Below, in pieces: positions 27,292-36,300 of a stretch of DNA of 64,000 nucleotides (position 1 is its first letter; each line of letters starts with the position of its first letter). The DNA lies in NCBI GenBank assembly GCA_963718375.1, contig CAVQZD010000005.1, positions 1-64,000 of the forward strand, written 5' to 3'. The notes beneath the pieces are model-generated. The model did not search any database and was not told where the DNA came from. It saw only the letters and a program-made list of their open reading frames with translations. The stretch comes from RBG-16-64-13 sp963718375 (GTDB taxonomy: Bacteria > Actinomycetota > Thermoleophilia > RBG-16-64-13). Made by a program: the position numbers and the translations under genes.

Positions 27292-27955
27292 AGTGCTAGC
27301 AGGGGAGGGGCTTCTCTCACCCCTTTCGGACGGATCAGGCTTGCGCCTGGGGGTAATGGGCGGCGCTTTCGACCCCATACACATAGCCCACTTGCTGGCC
27401 GCCGAAGAGGCCCGGGTGCAGTTCGATCTGGGCCAGGTGGTCTTCATGCCGGCGGGTGACCCTCCGCACAAGGGCCGCGAGCTGTCACCGCCGGAGTTCA
27501 GGTATCAGTTGGTCCTGGCAGCCACGGCTTCACACCCGCGGTTCTCGGTGTCTCGCTTCGAGATCGACAACAAAGGGGTCTGCTTCACGGTGGACACCCT
27601 CGCACACATGGCCGAGGTGACACCGGAGGGGACGGAGCTGTTCTTCATCACAGGGGCAGATGCGGTCTTGGATATCCTTACGTGGAAGGATCCAGCCAGA
27701 GTGCTTGAACTGGCGACTTTCATCGCGGCCACGCGGCCGGGCTACGATCTGGCCCGGCTGTCCGGACTTCTGACGGAGCTGAAGAGGACGTCCGCAGACG
27801 GGCGGCAGACGAACGGGGTGAAGATAATGGAGATCCCGGCGCTGGCCATCTCTTCGAGCATGATCAGGGAGCGGGCAGCCGCGGGCCGCAGTATCCGCTA
27901 TCTGGTGCCTGAATCCGTCCAGGAGATCATTGAGAAGGCCGGAGCGTATACGTGA
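27275..27955 (+). CDS. nadD: nicotinate-nucleotide adenylyltransferase
   Basis: Transfers AMP from ATP to nicotinate mononucleotide in NAD synthesis. The nucleotidyltransferase signature GGAFDPIHIAH is at residues 29-39 and the C-terminal ISSSMIRERAAAGRSIRYLVP motif is present. It is 226 residues from the ATG at 27275, which overlaps proA by 17 bases and adds about 24 residues before the conserved fold. A GTG at 27293 is a possible later start. The usual downstream partner rsfS is not seen here. A LytR_C gene takes that position. Confidence 0.94.
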   Translation: MATSDEVLAGEGLLSPLSDGSGLRLGVMGGAFDPIHIAHLLAAEEARVQFDLGQVVFMPAGDPPHKGRELSPPEFRYQLVLAATASHPRFSVSRFEIDNKGVCFTVDTLAHMAEVTPEGTELFFITGADAVLDILTWKDPARVLELATFIAATRPGYDLARLSGLLTELKRTSADGRQTNGVKIMEIPALAISSSMIRERAAAGRSIRYLVPESVQEIIEKAGAYT

Positions 27956-29178
27956 ACGATGACGAAGAGCCCACCCTGGAGACGCCGGCCTCTGGCGAAG
28001 ATGACGACCCGACCCTAGAGACCGAGGGCCGGGACGATACTCAGGAAACGTCCCCCGAGACCGCCACGCAGACCCGAGCCCGCAAGGCGACAGGTTGGGG
28101 TATGCGGCTGGAGATGATGAGTTCCGCCAGGCGAGAACACAGACGGCAAGCGATAAACCGGTTCTGGATCGCGTCGGTACCCGTGTTCGTTCTGCTGGTG
28201 GTCGCTGTGGTGCTCTTGGCGGTCTACGGTGGGCAAGGCGATGAAGGGGCCGCAGTGAGTAGTGGCGACGTGGTCTCGCGCGTAGCCGCCGAAGGCAGCG
28301 CGCTGCTGCTGATCGAAGACGCCGGAGCGCTTGCGTCTGCTGTGATCCTGCACCCTTGGGACACTGGGGGAGTAGTGCTCGCGGTCCCCGCTATCACACT
28401 GCTGGAGACACAGGGCATGTTCCGCACGCTGGTCGCCACGTACGAGGACGGGGGGGCGGCGGCGGTGAAGGCAGCCCTTTCGCGGGCGTTCGATGTGCCG
28501 CTTGGGCCGGTCGCCGTCGTCGACGAGGCAGATCTACGGACGGTCTTGTCCCCCGCCGGCCTGGACGCTCTCCCTGATCAGCCGTCCGCTTCGGTCGATG
28601 AGCAGGCTGGGTCATTCGCCCAGGCAGTGCGCGGCCTTGTCGGAGGATACTCGTCCGACGTAGGCGGGGCGGCCTGGGAGGGGCTTGGGTTGCGGAGCGA
28701 TGACGAGGCCGAGTTTCTGAAGGCGGTGGGAGCCGATGCGCTCTCCATGGCCGAGAACGTGTGGACGGTCAGCGTGCTGACCGGCACCGTGGTGGAGGGC
28801 GACGGTTTCCGCTACCTTGAGCCTGACATGGAGGCGGCGAGAGAGCTGCTGATCGTCAGCGTCGAAGAGGTCCCTGTCTCCGTGGAGATCAGGGATGGCG
28901 CCGGGGTGGAAGGGGCTGCTCGGCTCGCCGGCAGCTTGTTGGAAGAAGCGGGGTTCGCGCTTGCTCCCATGAGCTACGCAGAAGCGTACCCAGGGGTGGT
29001 GACCACGCAGGTCCTGGCTTCAGCCGAGACCATGGAGGAAGCGAGGCGGGTGGTCGAGGTCTTGGGCGTCGGCGAGATAGTCCAGGATGAGACCCTCGAC
29101 CCCGACCTGGTCATCGTGGTCCTGGGCAAGGACTTTGAGGCGACAACGCCTACTTCGACGTCAGAATCCACCGGATAG
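27952..29178 (+). CDS. LytR C-terminal domain-containing membrane protein
   Basis: A 408-residue bitopic protein. It has an acidic, Thr/Glu-rich cytoplasmic N-terminus (1-45), one transmembrane helix (about 71-93) and an extracytoplasmic region. The last about 85 residues (VSVEIRDGAGVEGAARLAGSL onward) fit the LytR_C fold often attached to LytR-CpsA-Psr cell-wall ligases. The middle (about 105-250) loosely recalls an LCP domain (LLLIEDAGALASAVILHPWD). I do not see the arginines of an active LCP enzyme, so it may be a degenerate or accessory version. Its GTG overlaps the nadD stop. A LytR-type gene beside nadD is common in gram-positive lineages. Confidence 0.75.
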   Translation: MNDDEEPTLETPASGEDDDPTLETEGRDDTQETSPETATQTRARKATGWGMRLEMMSSARREHRRQAINRFWIASVPVFVLLVVAVVLLAVYGGQGDEGAAVSSGDVVSRVAAEGSALLLIEDAGALASAVILHPWDTGGVVLAVPAITLLETQGMFRTLVATYEDGGAAAVKAALSRAFDVPLGPVAVVDEADLRTVLSPAGLDALPDQPSASVDEQAGSFAQAVRGLVGGYSSDVGGAAWEGLGLRSDDEAEFLKAVGADALSMAENVWTVSVLTGTVVEGDGFRYLEPDMEAARELLIVSVEEVPVSVEIRDGAGVEGAARLAGSLLEEAGFALAPMSYAEAYPGVVTTQVLASAETMEEARRVVEVLGVGEIVQDETLDPDLVIVVLGKDFEATTPTSTSESTG

Positions 29179-29279
29179 GCGATACTGTGCCCTGGAAGGC
29201 TTTCGACGTGGCGGCCTGAATGAGGTCTTGTCAGCTGAGACGGACAAGCGGAGGAGTAGTTACGAAACCGGTCGATGAT

Positions 29280-30197
29280 ATGGTCCCCATGGATGACACC
29301 TCCGGTACTGGTACCGGTAGCGGTACCGGTGCTGAATCAGCCGGCGCTTCGCAAACGTCTGCGGCGTCGATGGCCGCGATGGGCGCGGCTGTGGTGTGGG
29401 GGCTGGCCGACCGCGCCACCGAGGCGGGGAGGCGTCTGTCGAGCACTCTCTCGCGAGACATAGCGGTCGTCAGAGAGCGCGACCCGGCGGCGCGGAACAC
29501 CCTAGAGATAGTCACCTGCTATCCGGGGTTGCACGCGGTCTGGTTCCATCGCGCCGCGCACGCGCTCTGGAAGCGTGACGTCCCGCTGCTGCCCCGCTTG
29601 GTCTCGACTTTCGGGAGGTTCGTCACGGGGGTCGACATACACCCCGGGGCCACCTTGGGAGAGGGCCTGTTCATCGACCACGGATCAGGTGTGGTCATCG
29701 GCGAGACGGCCGAAGTGGGAGAGAACGTCACCATCTACCAAGGGGTGACCCTGGGAGGCACGGGTAAAGAGACGGGCAAGCGTCATCCCACCGTGGGCGA
29801 CAACGTGGTCATCGGGGCCGGTTCGAACCTTCTGGGCTCCATCTCGATCGGGGACAACGTGAAGATAGGGTCCGGCAGCGTGGTGGTTCAGGACGCTCCG
29901 GCTAACAGCACTGTGGTGGGCAACCCCGGCCGTCCCGTGATCAGTGAGGGGGCCAAGGTAGGCATCCCTGACATCGACTACACCCATCTGCCCGACCCGG
30001 TGGCTGAGGCAATGAAGTGCCTGGTGCGCCGCGTGGTCGAACTGGAGAACGAGATCGAAGAGCTGCGCAAGACGGCGGCCGATCCAGCCTCTGCGCACGC
30101 ATGGGCTCCGGACGCGCGGCCACATCCCGATCGGTCGCAGCCCGCCAGCGACAAGGCGTGCGATCCGCCGAGGCTCAATGGCACGCCGGACTTCTGA
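29280..30197 (+). CDS. cysE: serine O-acetyltransferase
   Basis: Acetylates serine for cysteine synthesis. The short N-terminal helical domain (DPAARNTLEIVTCYPGLHAVWFHRAAHALW) is the type seen in the truncated SAT of gram-positives. The left-handed hexapeptide-repeat domain follows, with IDHGSGVVIGETAEVG, the GVTLGGTGKETGKRHPT loop and PGRPV. A Gly/Thr/Ser-rich N-terminal stretch (about 30 residues) and a C-terminal helix plus Pro/Arg/Asp-rich tail are extra. The start is unclear. ATG 29280 has no ribosome site and ATG 29220 has none either. GGAGG at 29250-29254 is seven bases before an in-frame ACG at 29262. It overlaps pcrA by 20 bases. Confidence 0.92.
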   Translation: MVPMDDTSGTGTGSGTGAESAGASQTSAASMAAMGAAVVWGLADRATEAGRRLSSTLSRDIAVVRERDPAARNTLEIVTCYPGLHAVWFHRAAHALWKRDVPLLPRLVSTFGRFVTGVDIHPGATLGEGLFIDHGSGVVIGETAEVGENVTIYQGVTLGGTGKETGKRHPTVGDNVVIGAGSNLLGSISIGDNVKIGSGSVVVQDAPANSTVVGNPGRPVISEGAKVGIPDIDYTHLPDPVAEAMKCLVRRVVELENEIEELRKTAADPASAHAWAPDARPHPDRSQPASDKACDPPRLNGTPDF

Positions 30198-32577
30198 CCG
30201 GGCGGGCGAGGCGCACCCAGACGCCGACGCCCGGCAGGCCGCACTGGCCGAGAACCTCAATGAACGGCAACAAGAGGCGGTGTTCCACTCCGGTGGCCCA
30301 CTGCTGGTGCTGGCCGGCGCCGGTTCAGGCAAGACTCGGGTGCTGACCCATCGGCTGGCGTATCTGATAGACAGCGGACAGGTGCGTCCGCATCAGACCT
30401 TGGCGATCACCTTCACTAACAAGGCTGCCGGGGAGATGAAGGAACGCGTGGCTCGTCTCCTTGGCCCCGTGTCGGGTTGGATGTGGGTATGCACCTTCCA
30501 CTCGGCCTGCGCACGCATCTTGCGTGTCGAAGCGCCTCTCCTGGGGTATCGGCCCGGCTTCACCATCTACGATGAGGACGACTCAGTGCGTCTGATCAAG
30601 CACTGTTTGGAGGATCTCGGCCTAGACGCAAAGCGCTTCCCTCCCAAAGGCCTCTCCAATCTCATCTCGGACGCCAAGAACAAATTGGTGGACACAGAAG
30701 ACTTCGCGCGTCATGTGGAGGCGGCCAGTGAGACTGGGGCCGACGGCGGAACGGCGGGAGGCGCGGGAGGCGGGAGCTACGCGGACGACTACGGCGTATC
30801 AGGGCTCGTGGATGTCGCCGGGCAGGTGTACCGACGGTACCAAGAGCGGCTGCTCGCTCAAAACGCGCTAGATTTTGACGATCTGCTGATGCGCGCAGTG
30901 GACGTGCTCCGCTTGTTCCCGGAGCGTCTGGCCTACTACCGAGACCTCTTCCGCCACGTGCTGGTGGATGAATACCAGGACACCAACAATGCCCAGTACG
31001 TGCTGGTCAAGTTGCTGACCGAACAGCACCGGCAGGTGACCGTGGTGGGCGACGACGACCAGTCGGTCTACTCATGGCGGGGGGCGGACGTTCGCAACAT
31101 CCTCAGTTTCGAGGACGACTTCCCGGATGCGGCTGTGGTGAAGCTGGAGCAGAACTACCGCTCGACCACGACCATCCTGGAGGCGGCCAACGCTTTGGTG
31201 TCCCACAATCGCGGACGCAAGCCCAAGAACCTCTGGAGCGACCGCGGCACGGGTGAGCCGGTCACCGTCTTCGAGTGCCGCGATGAGCACGAGGAGGCGC
31301 GCCTGGTGTGCGACGAGGTGGTCTCGCTGCTCAAGCAGCGCCCGGCCTCGGACATGGCGGTGTTCTATCGGGTCAACGCCCAGTCGCGGGTGATCGAGGA
31401 CATGCTGGTCAGGCAGGGTGTGCCGTACCGGGTGGTGGGGGGCACCAAGTTCTACCAACGGGCGGAGATAAAGGATGTGCTCGCCTATCTGAGAGTGATC
31501 ATCAACGCTACCGACGACCTCTCCCTGCTTCGAGTCATAAACACACCGCGCCGCGGACTGGGCGGGGTAGCTATTGGGCGCCTGCAGGCCTGCGCTGCCG
31601 AACAGGGCGTTCCCCTGCGGGAGGCCTTGCTGCAAGCGTCCTCGGTCACTGGACTTAACAGGGCGGCCTGCGAGGCGTGTGTGCGGCTGGGGGAGAGCTT
31701 CTGCTCGTGGGAGGCGGCTGCTGGGACGTCCGAGGGCGACCGCACTGAGGGAGCGGCCTCCGGGGAAGGTGAGGGAGCGGCCTCCGCGGAAGGTGCCGTC
31801 AAGGTCGCCGGTGTGGTGAGGCGGGTGCTCGAGGAGAGTGGCATGATCGCCACGCTCAAGGCCGAGAGGACTCTGGAGGCCGAGGGTCGGATAGAGAATC
31901 TCGAGGAGTTCGTGGGCGTGGCCGAGGAGTTCGACCGCATGAATCCGGAGGGGAGCCTGACTGACTTCCTTCAAGAGATCAGCCTCTACGCCGACGTGGA
32001 TAGTCTGGAGGCGGGCGAGCCGTACGTCACGCTGATGACCCTGCACAACGCAAAAGGGCTCGAGTTTGCGGTCGTGTTCCTGACGGGCATGGAGGAGGGG
32101 CTCTTCCCTCACTCGCGCTCCTTGGACGAGCAGCGCCTCGAAGAAGAGCGGCGTCTCTGCTACGTGGGCATCACCAGGGCGCGAGACCGCCTGTACGTGT
32201 CGCACGCACTCTCGCGGATGCTTCACGGCAACTCCGGCTACAGGCTGCCCAGTAGGTTCCTGGGAGAGATCCCCTCGCAGCTGCTGAAGCACAGGGAGAC
32301 CTCAGTCTATCCGCACAGGATGCGGGTAGAGAGCAGACCCGACTCCAATCGGACGACGCGGCCTGGCGTGCCCTTCACTCCGCCCTCGGCGCGGCCCAAG
32401 CCGCAGCCCCACGCGCCGGTGGCCGGACTGTCGACGGGTGACAAGGTCATGCACGCCAAGTTCGGCGAGGGCATGGTGCTGGGTCTCGAGCCCGGTGGCA
32501 TCGTGCGGGTGTTCTTCGCAGACCTGGGCGAGCAGAAGCGCCTGCTGCTCGACTACGCGCCGCTCAAACGCCTCTGA
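30178..32577 (+). CDS. pcrA: ATP-dependent DNA helicase PcrA/UvrD
   Basis: Superfamily 1A 3'-5' helicase for repair and for clearing replication conflicts. Walker A is AGAGSGKT (residues 46-53), motif II is VDEYQDTN, motif III is GDDDQSVYSWRGA, and motifs V-VI are visible in TLHNAKGLEFAVVFLTGMEEGLFPH and YVGITRAR. The C-terminal Tudor-like segment (GDKVMHAKFGEGMVLGLE) is typical of PcrA. At 799 residues it is slightly long. It carries low-complexity inserts near 185-200 (Gly-rich) and 515-545 (repeated Gly-Glu-Ala-Ala). The start lies inside the cysE tail. Confidence 0.96.
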   Translation: MARRTSDRAGEAHPDADARQAALAENLNERQQEAVFHSGGPLLVLAGAGSGKTRVLTHRLAYLIDSGQVRPHQTLAITFTNKAAGEMKERVARLLGPVSGWMWVCTFHSACARILRVEAPLLGYRPGFTIYDEDDSVRLIKHCLEDLGLDAKRFPPKGLSNLISDAKNKLVDTEDFARHVEAASETGADGGTAGGAGGGSYADDYGVSGLVDVAGQVYRRYQERLLAQNALDFDDLLMRAVDVLRLFPERLAYYRDLFRHVLVDEYQDTNNAQYVLVKLLTEQHRQVTVVGDDDQSVYSWRGADVRNILSFEDDFPDAAVVKLEQNYRSTTTILEAANALVSHNRGRKPKNLWSDRGTGEPVTVFECRDEHEEARLVCDEVVSLLKQRPASDMAVFYRVNAQSRVIEDMLVRQGVPYRVVGGTKFYQRAEIKDVLAYLRVIINATDDLSLLRVINTPRRGLGGVAIGRLQACAAEQGVPLREALLQASSVTGLNRAACEACVRLGESFCSWEAAAGTSEGDRTEGAASGEGEGAASAEGAVKVAGVVRRVLEESGMIATLKAERTLEAEGRIENLEEFVGVAEEFDRMNPEGSLTDFLQEISLYADVDSLEAGEPYVTLMTLHNAKGLEFAVVFLTGMEEGLFPHSRSLDEQRLEEERRLCYVGITRARDRLYVSHALSRMLHGNSGYRLPSRFLGEIPSQLLKHRETSVYPHRMRVESRPDSNRTTRPGVPFTPPSARPKPQPHAPVAGLSTGDKVMHAKFGEGMVLGLEPGGIVRVFFADLGEQKRLLLDYAPLKRL

Positions 32578-32582
32578 GATAC

Positions 32583-32597
32583 CCCGCTCGGGCGGGC
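32583..32597. terminator. possible bidirectional hairpin between convergent pcrA and rrf2
   Basis: CCCGC-TCG-GGCGGG forms a short GC-rich stem just after the pcrA stop, with a second GGCC-rich stem next to it. There is no T-run, so this is a weak candidate for a rho-independent terminator. Its position between convergent genes is the main support. Confidence 0.3.
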
Positions 32598-32619
32598 CCG
32601 GCCGACAAGGCCCCGGCGG

Positions 32620-33036
32620 CTAGTCCGCGCGCACCCTGCCGTGGACCATGTCTGCGACGGTGACGCCCGCGAAGAGGTCTTCGAGTAGTCTTGCCGCTTT
32701 CTCCCACACCGGTCTGGCGGGGCAGCAGGCGGCCCGGCTGCAGTGGACACCATCTCGGCACGGGGCCGGTCGGATGTCACCCTCGACAGCGGCCAAGATG
32801 TCGGCCACGGTGATGGCATCGGGCGGGCGCGCGATGCTGAAGCCTCCGTCTCGACCCCGGTGGCTGTTCACGAGCCCTGCCGTCCTCAGCGCCACCATCA
32901 GCTGCTGCACGTAGGCGGGCGAGATGGCTTCGGACTCCGCTATCTGGATCTTGGTCAGCGAGGGGCGAGTAGTCTGCGCGGCCAGCAGCGTCATTATGCG
33001 AGTGGCGTAACGACCCCTGGTGGATATGCTCATCAT
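32620..33036 (-). CDS. Rrf2 family transcriptional regulator, IscR-like
   Basis: Helix-turn-helix regulator. The start STRGRYATRIM, the recognition helix around SPAYVQQLMVALRTAGLV and the wing HRGRDGGFSIAR are all Rrf2 hallmarks. Cysteines at 93, 99, 104 and 105 give C-X5-C-X5-C (93, 99, 105), the spacing that holds the Fe-S cluster in IscR, so it may sense Fe-S status, oxygen or nitric oxide. It is 138 residues from the ATG at 33036. A second ATG follows directly. No isc or suf genes are adjacent. It is convergent with pcrA and divergent from the giant rhs gene, whose promoter lies about 180 bases away. Confidence 0.92.
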   Translation of the reverse strand: MMSISTRGRYATRIMTLLAAQTTRPSLTKIQIAESEAISPAYVQQLMVALRTAGLVNSHRGRDGGFSIARPPDAITVADILAAVEGDIRPAPCRDGVHCSRAACCPARPVWEKAARLLEDLFAGVTVADMVHGRVRAD

Positions 33037-33077
33037 GTGACAAACCGCCAAATGTGGATTGGAATAATCACCATTAG

Positions 33078-33105
33078 GATATAGAAAGACTGAACACGAC
33101 GTCAA
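33078..33105 (-). promoter_or_regulatory. rrf2 promoter
   Basis: Read on the minus strand, TTGACG (33105-33100) and TATATC (33083-33078) are separated by 16 bases, and the Rrf2 ATG follows about 42 bases later. Between them an imperfect palindrome around ATTGGAATAATCACCAT (33058-33074) could be an operator for autoregulation. That last point is inference. Confidence 0.6.
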
Positions 33106-33142
33106 ACCGCGCCTCGACTCTGCTCGAGGCCTTTCGCATCAT

Positions 33143-33172
33143 CCCGCCCCCTGTCCCCCCGGGGGGCGGGGT
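33143..33172. repeat. strong GC inverted repeat in the rrf2-rhs intergenic region
   Basis: CCCGCCCC and GGGGCGGG flank a CCCCCCGGGGGG core and could form a very stable stem. No T-run follows. The 333 bases between the rrf2 and rhs starts hold this element, the two divergent promoters and no gene that I can support. It could insulate the two transcription units or be a terminator-like remnant. Confidence 0.45.
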
Positions 33173-33218
33173 GTCTTGTGTGGGCGTCTGTGTACGGAGA
33201 GTGCAGGAGCTCTGCTAC

Positions 33219-33247
33219 TTGACAAACACCCCCCTTCTTTTGATAGC
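33219..33247 (+). promoter_or_regulatory. promoter of the giant rhs gene
   Basis: A perfect -35 TTGACA (33219-33224) is followed after 17 bases by GATAGC (33242-33247), which matches the -10 consensus at three positions. The predicted start near 33254 gives a leader of about 115 bases before the ATG at 33370. The weak -10 suggests low basal activity or need for an activator. Confidence 0.6.
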
Positions 33248-33369
33248 GTGCTACGTCTGTACGGCGGCGCGGCCTTGGAGGAACGGGGGAAGGCCAGATG
33301 CGTGCCCCCATGAGGTCTTTCTGCCCGGCCAGGGGTCAGTCGGTTCACGTGTCGACTAGGGGGGTCAGC

Positions 33370-36300
33370 ATGCTCCGCTCGCGCCGTTTCGCTGCAGCCA
33401 CTCGGTTCTTTATCATCTCAGTCCTTCTCCTGCTGGTGGTGGCCGCAGGCGGGGTCACAGACGCGGACGCTGCCGACAACGGTGACGGGCCCACGGTCGT
33501 CAAGGAGCTCACAGAGAAGCGCACCGAGAACTCCAAGACCTACCTGCTCTCCAATGGCGATAGACGGGCGGAGATCTACGCCGCTCCTATTCACTTCAAG
33601 GACAAGGCCGGTGTGTGGGAGGAGATTGACACCACGCTCGTCCCTGGCGAGGTCAAGGGGAAGTTCCACACCGAGGACACCCCGTCGAAGGTGACGCTGG
33701 CCTCTCCGGAGTTCGGTGGGCCTATCGCCTCGCTGGAGCACGAAGGCGCGACTGTGAGCATGAGCGCCCCCAAGGGCATCCAGCTGGTCGGCCCCGCCGC
33801 GAACGGGAGCAAGGCCGTCTTCGGGTCCTGGACGCAGTCCATGTACATGACCTATGAGGCTGTGGCCGACGGCCTCAAAGAGACCATCATCCTTAGCAGC
33901 AAGAGTGCTCCCAACACATACACCTATACGCTCGCACATCCCGGACTCACCCTGTGCCAGGACCCCCTCACGGGGGAATGGGGCTTCAGACAGGACATAG
34001 CCGAGTTGCCCGTCATGGTGCTGGGGGGCCTATCGGTCTGGGATTCGACCGTGAATGAGTTCGGGGTTGCGACATATTGTCCGGAGGCGACCATGGAGGT
34101 CGTGCCCGGTGATGGTCTGAGTACCGTGACTGTCACGGTGCCCAAGAAGTGGCTCGCCGACCCGGCTCGCAAGTACCCAGTGATGATCGACCCCAGTCTT
34201 ATGGAGAGTTGGCCCGGGGTAGCTCGCGACACCTGGGTAGGCAGCGCGGCTCCCAATACCTCGCACGGGTCCGAGACCAGGATGAACGCATTCAGGAGCA
34301 GCAACGACGCGTACGGCCGAGCGCGCTCGCTCATCTACTTCGATCTACCGGCTGAGGTCTACGCGAGCTACGTGAAGCTGGCCGAGCTTGACCTGACCGT
34401 GTCCTGGACCACGAACAATCTCATCAGGATAGCGGCCATGAACAAGACCTGGGCTGAATCGAGCACCTGGAATTCCCTGGAAATGGGCAGTGCTCGGCTC
34501 CACGAGGCCACGGCTTCCACCTACAACCCTGGTAACGGCGGCAGGCTGTATATGCAGACTGTGACCGACATCGTCCGGCACTGGGCCGACTACAGCCTGG
34601 CCAACAACGGTTTCTGCATATACGTTGAGGACCCCGAGCTGAACGTGAGTCACGTTTTGGTGACCAAGGAGGACGGCAACAGCGCTATCCGCCCTGCTGT
34701 ATTGATCCAATACGTGCCTCGCATCAGACCGACTTGGTGGGGGGCCAATGGCACCGACCAAGTCGACGACACCGAAGCTTTCAGAGCGGCCATCACAGAG
34801 TGCGAGACATCTGGGGGCGGGACCATCTACGTGGAGCCCGGGTGCTACTTCATACGAGGCCTGGATATCACCAAGAGCAACGTCAGCATCTGTGGCGACG
34901 GCGATACCAGCCTGCTAGTCTACAGGAAGGACTACAGTCAGAGCGAGTCCTTGATCACCATCGGCGACACAGGCGGCACCTCCGCCGTGGACGACGTTAC
35001 CATTCAGGATATCGAGCTGAGCATGCCCACGGATACACATGGCATACGTCTCGTCGGCGACAAGGGCGGCAGCCGCACGACGATCAAGAATGTCACGATG
35101 CAGGGCGGGCGCGACTCGAGCACCACCTTCGGTGTCGACGTGGCCTCGACCTCGTACAAGGATGTGAGCATCACGGGCTGTCGCTTCAGCCCGCTCTCTT
35201 CTGTGCCTTTGGGGTCCTCGGCGCCAGGCCAAGCGGGACTGAGTGCGGTCAAGAACCTCAGCGTCTCTGACAATTCCATGCCTTATGAGCCCTACCGGGC
35301 CGACCAGTTTCGGGCCGAAGACCCCATCCACACGGCGATACGACTCTCTCAGAACTGGCCCAGCTACAGGCCGGGCGTGGTCTTGGTGCCGTTCGACAGC
35401 TACGTTGCTGCAATGGTGGCTACCCCACTCGCCAAGGTCGTCGGCGGGCCGGTCCTTTGCACCTCGTGGGAATCGCTCCACGAGGACGTGAAGAAGGAGT
35501 TGCAGCGGCTCAAGCCGAGCAAGGTTTATCTATTGGGATGGTGGCCCGGGTCCTCCGGGAACCAGGTCATAGAGGACGTGAAGTATGCCCTGCCGGGGAC
35601 GGCCGTGCAGTCGTTCACCAGGGGGTCGGACTCCGCCGAGTTCGCATGGACGGTGGCGGTCGAGATCAAGTCGAAGCTGGGCAACTACCTGAGCAAGGTC
35701 ATGGTGGTACCCAAGGATGACATCGGTGGACTGGCTGCAGGCCTGAGTGCCGCGCCGGTCGCGGCCGCAAACTCCTGGCCCATCCTGCTCGGAGGGGGCG
35801 CAGGGGACCACTCTCTGCCCGACAAGACCTACTACGGCTTCGGCAATCTGGGGGTCACCAGTGCGGTGGAAGTGGGGATGCTGGACCATAGCACTCAAGG
35901 CATGTACCCGAGTGGCGTGACCGTGCACTACATCCCTGAAGGGGATAGCCGCTACACAACAGCGGCAAACGTTGCCGACTGGGCCGCCAACTGGGGCTTG
36001 AGGGCCAACAAGTCCGGCTACTGGTACACGCGGAGCTCGTCCCTCTCTTCCGGGGGCAGCGTCGCGTGCCTCAGTAGTCCCGGGAAGCTGATCGTCAAAT
36101 TCCGCGGCTCGCAGGTCAGGTGGATAGCCCAGCAAGGCCGCAGCTTCGGGAGCGCTTCCGTGTCTCTGGACAGCGAGCTTGGCCCGCCATATTCGCAGTG
36201 GGCTTGGGTGGGTCTCTATGCCGAACAGGACCTGCCTCAAACGCCCGTCTGGGATAGTGGGTTGATTTCGGCCAACGTTGAACACACCCTGGTGATCGAG

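Noticed and set aside
33298..33369. Upstream ATG (33298) for the giant rhs gene
   Set aside because: It would put 24 residues before the signal peptide and lacks a ribosome site. AGGGGGG marks ATG 33370.
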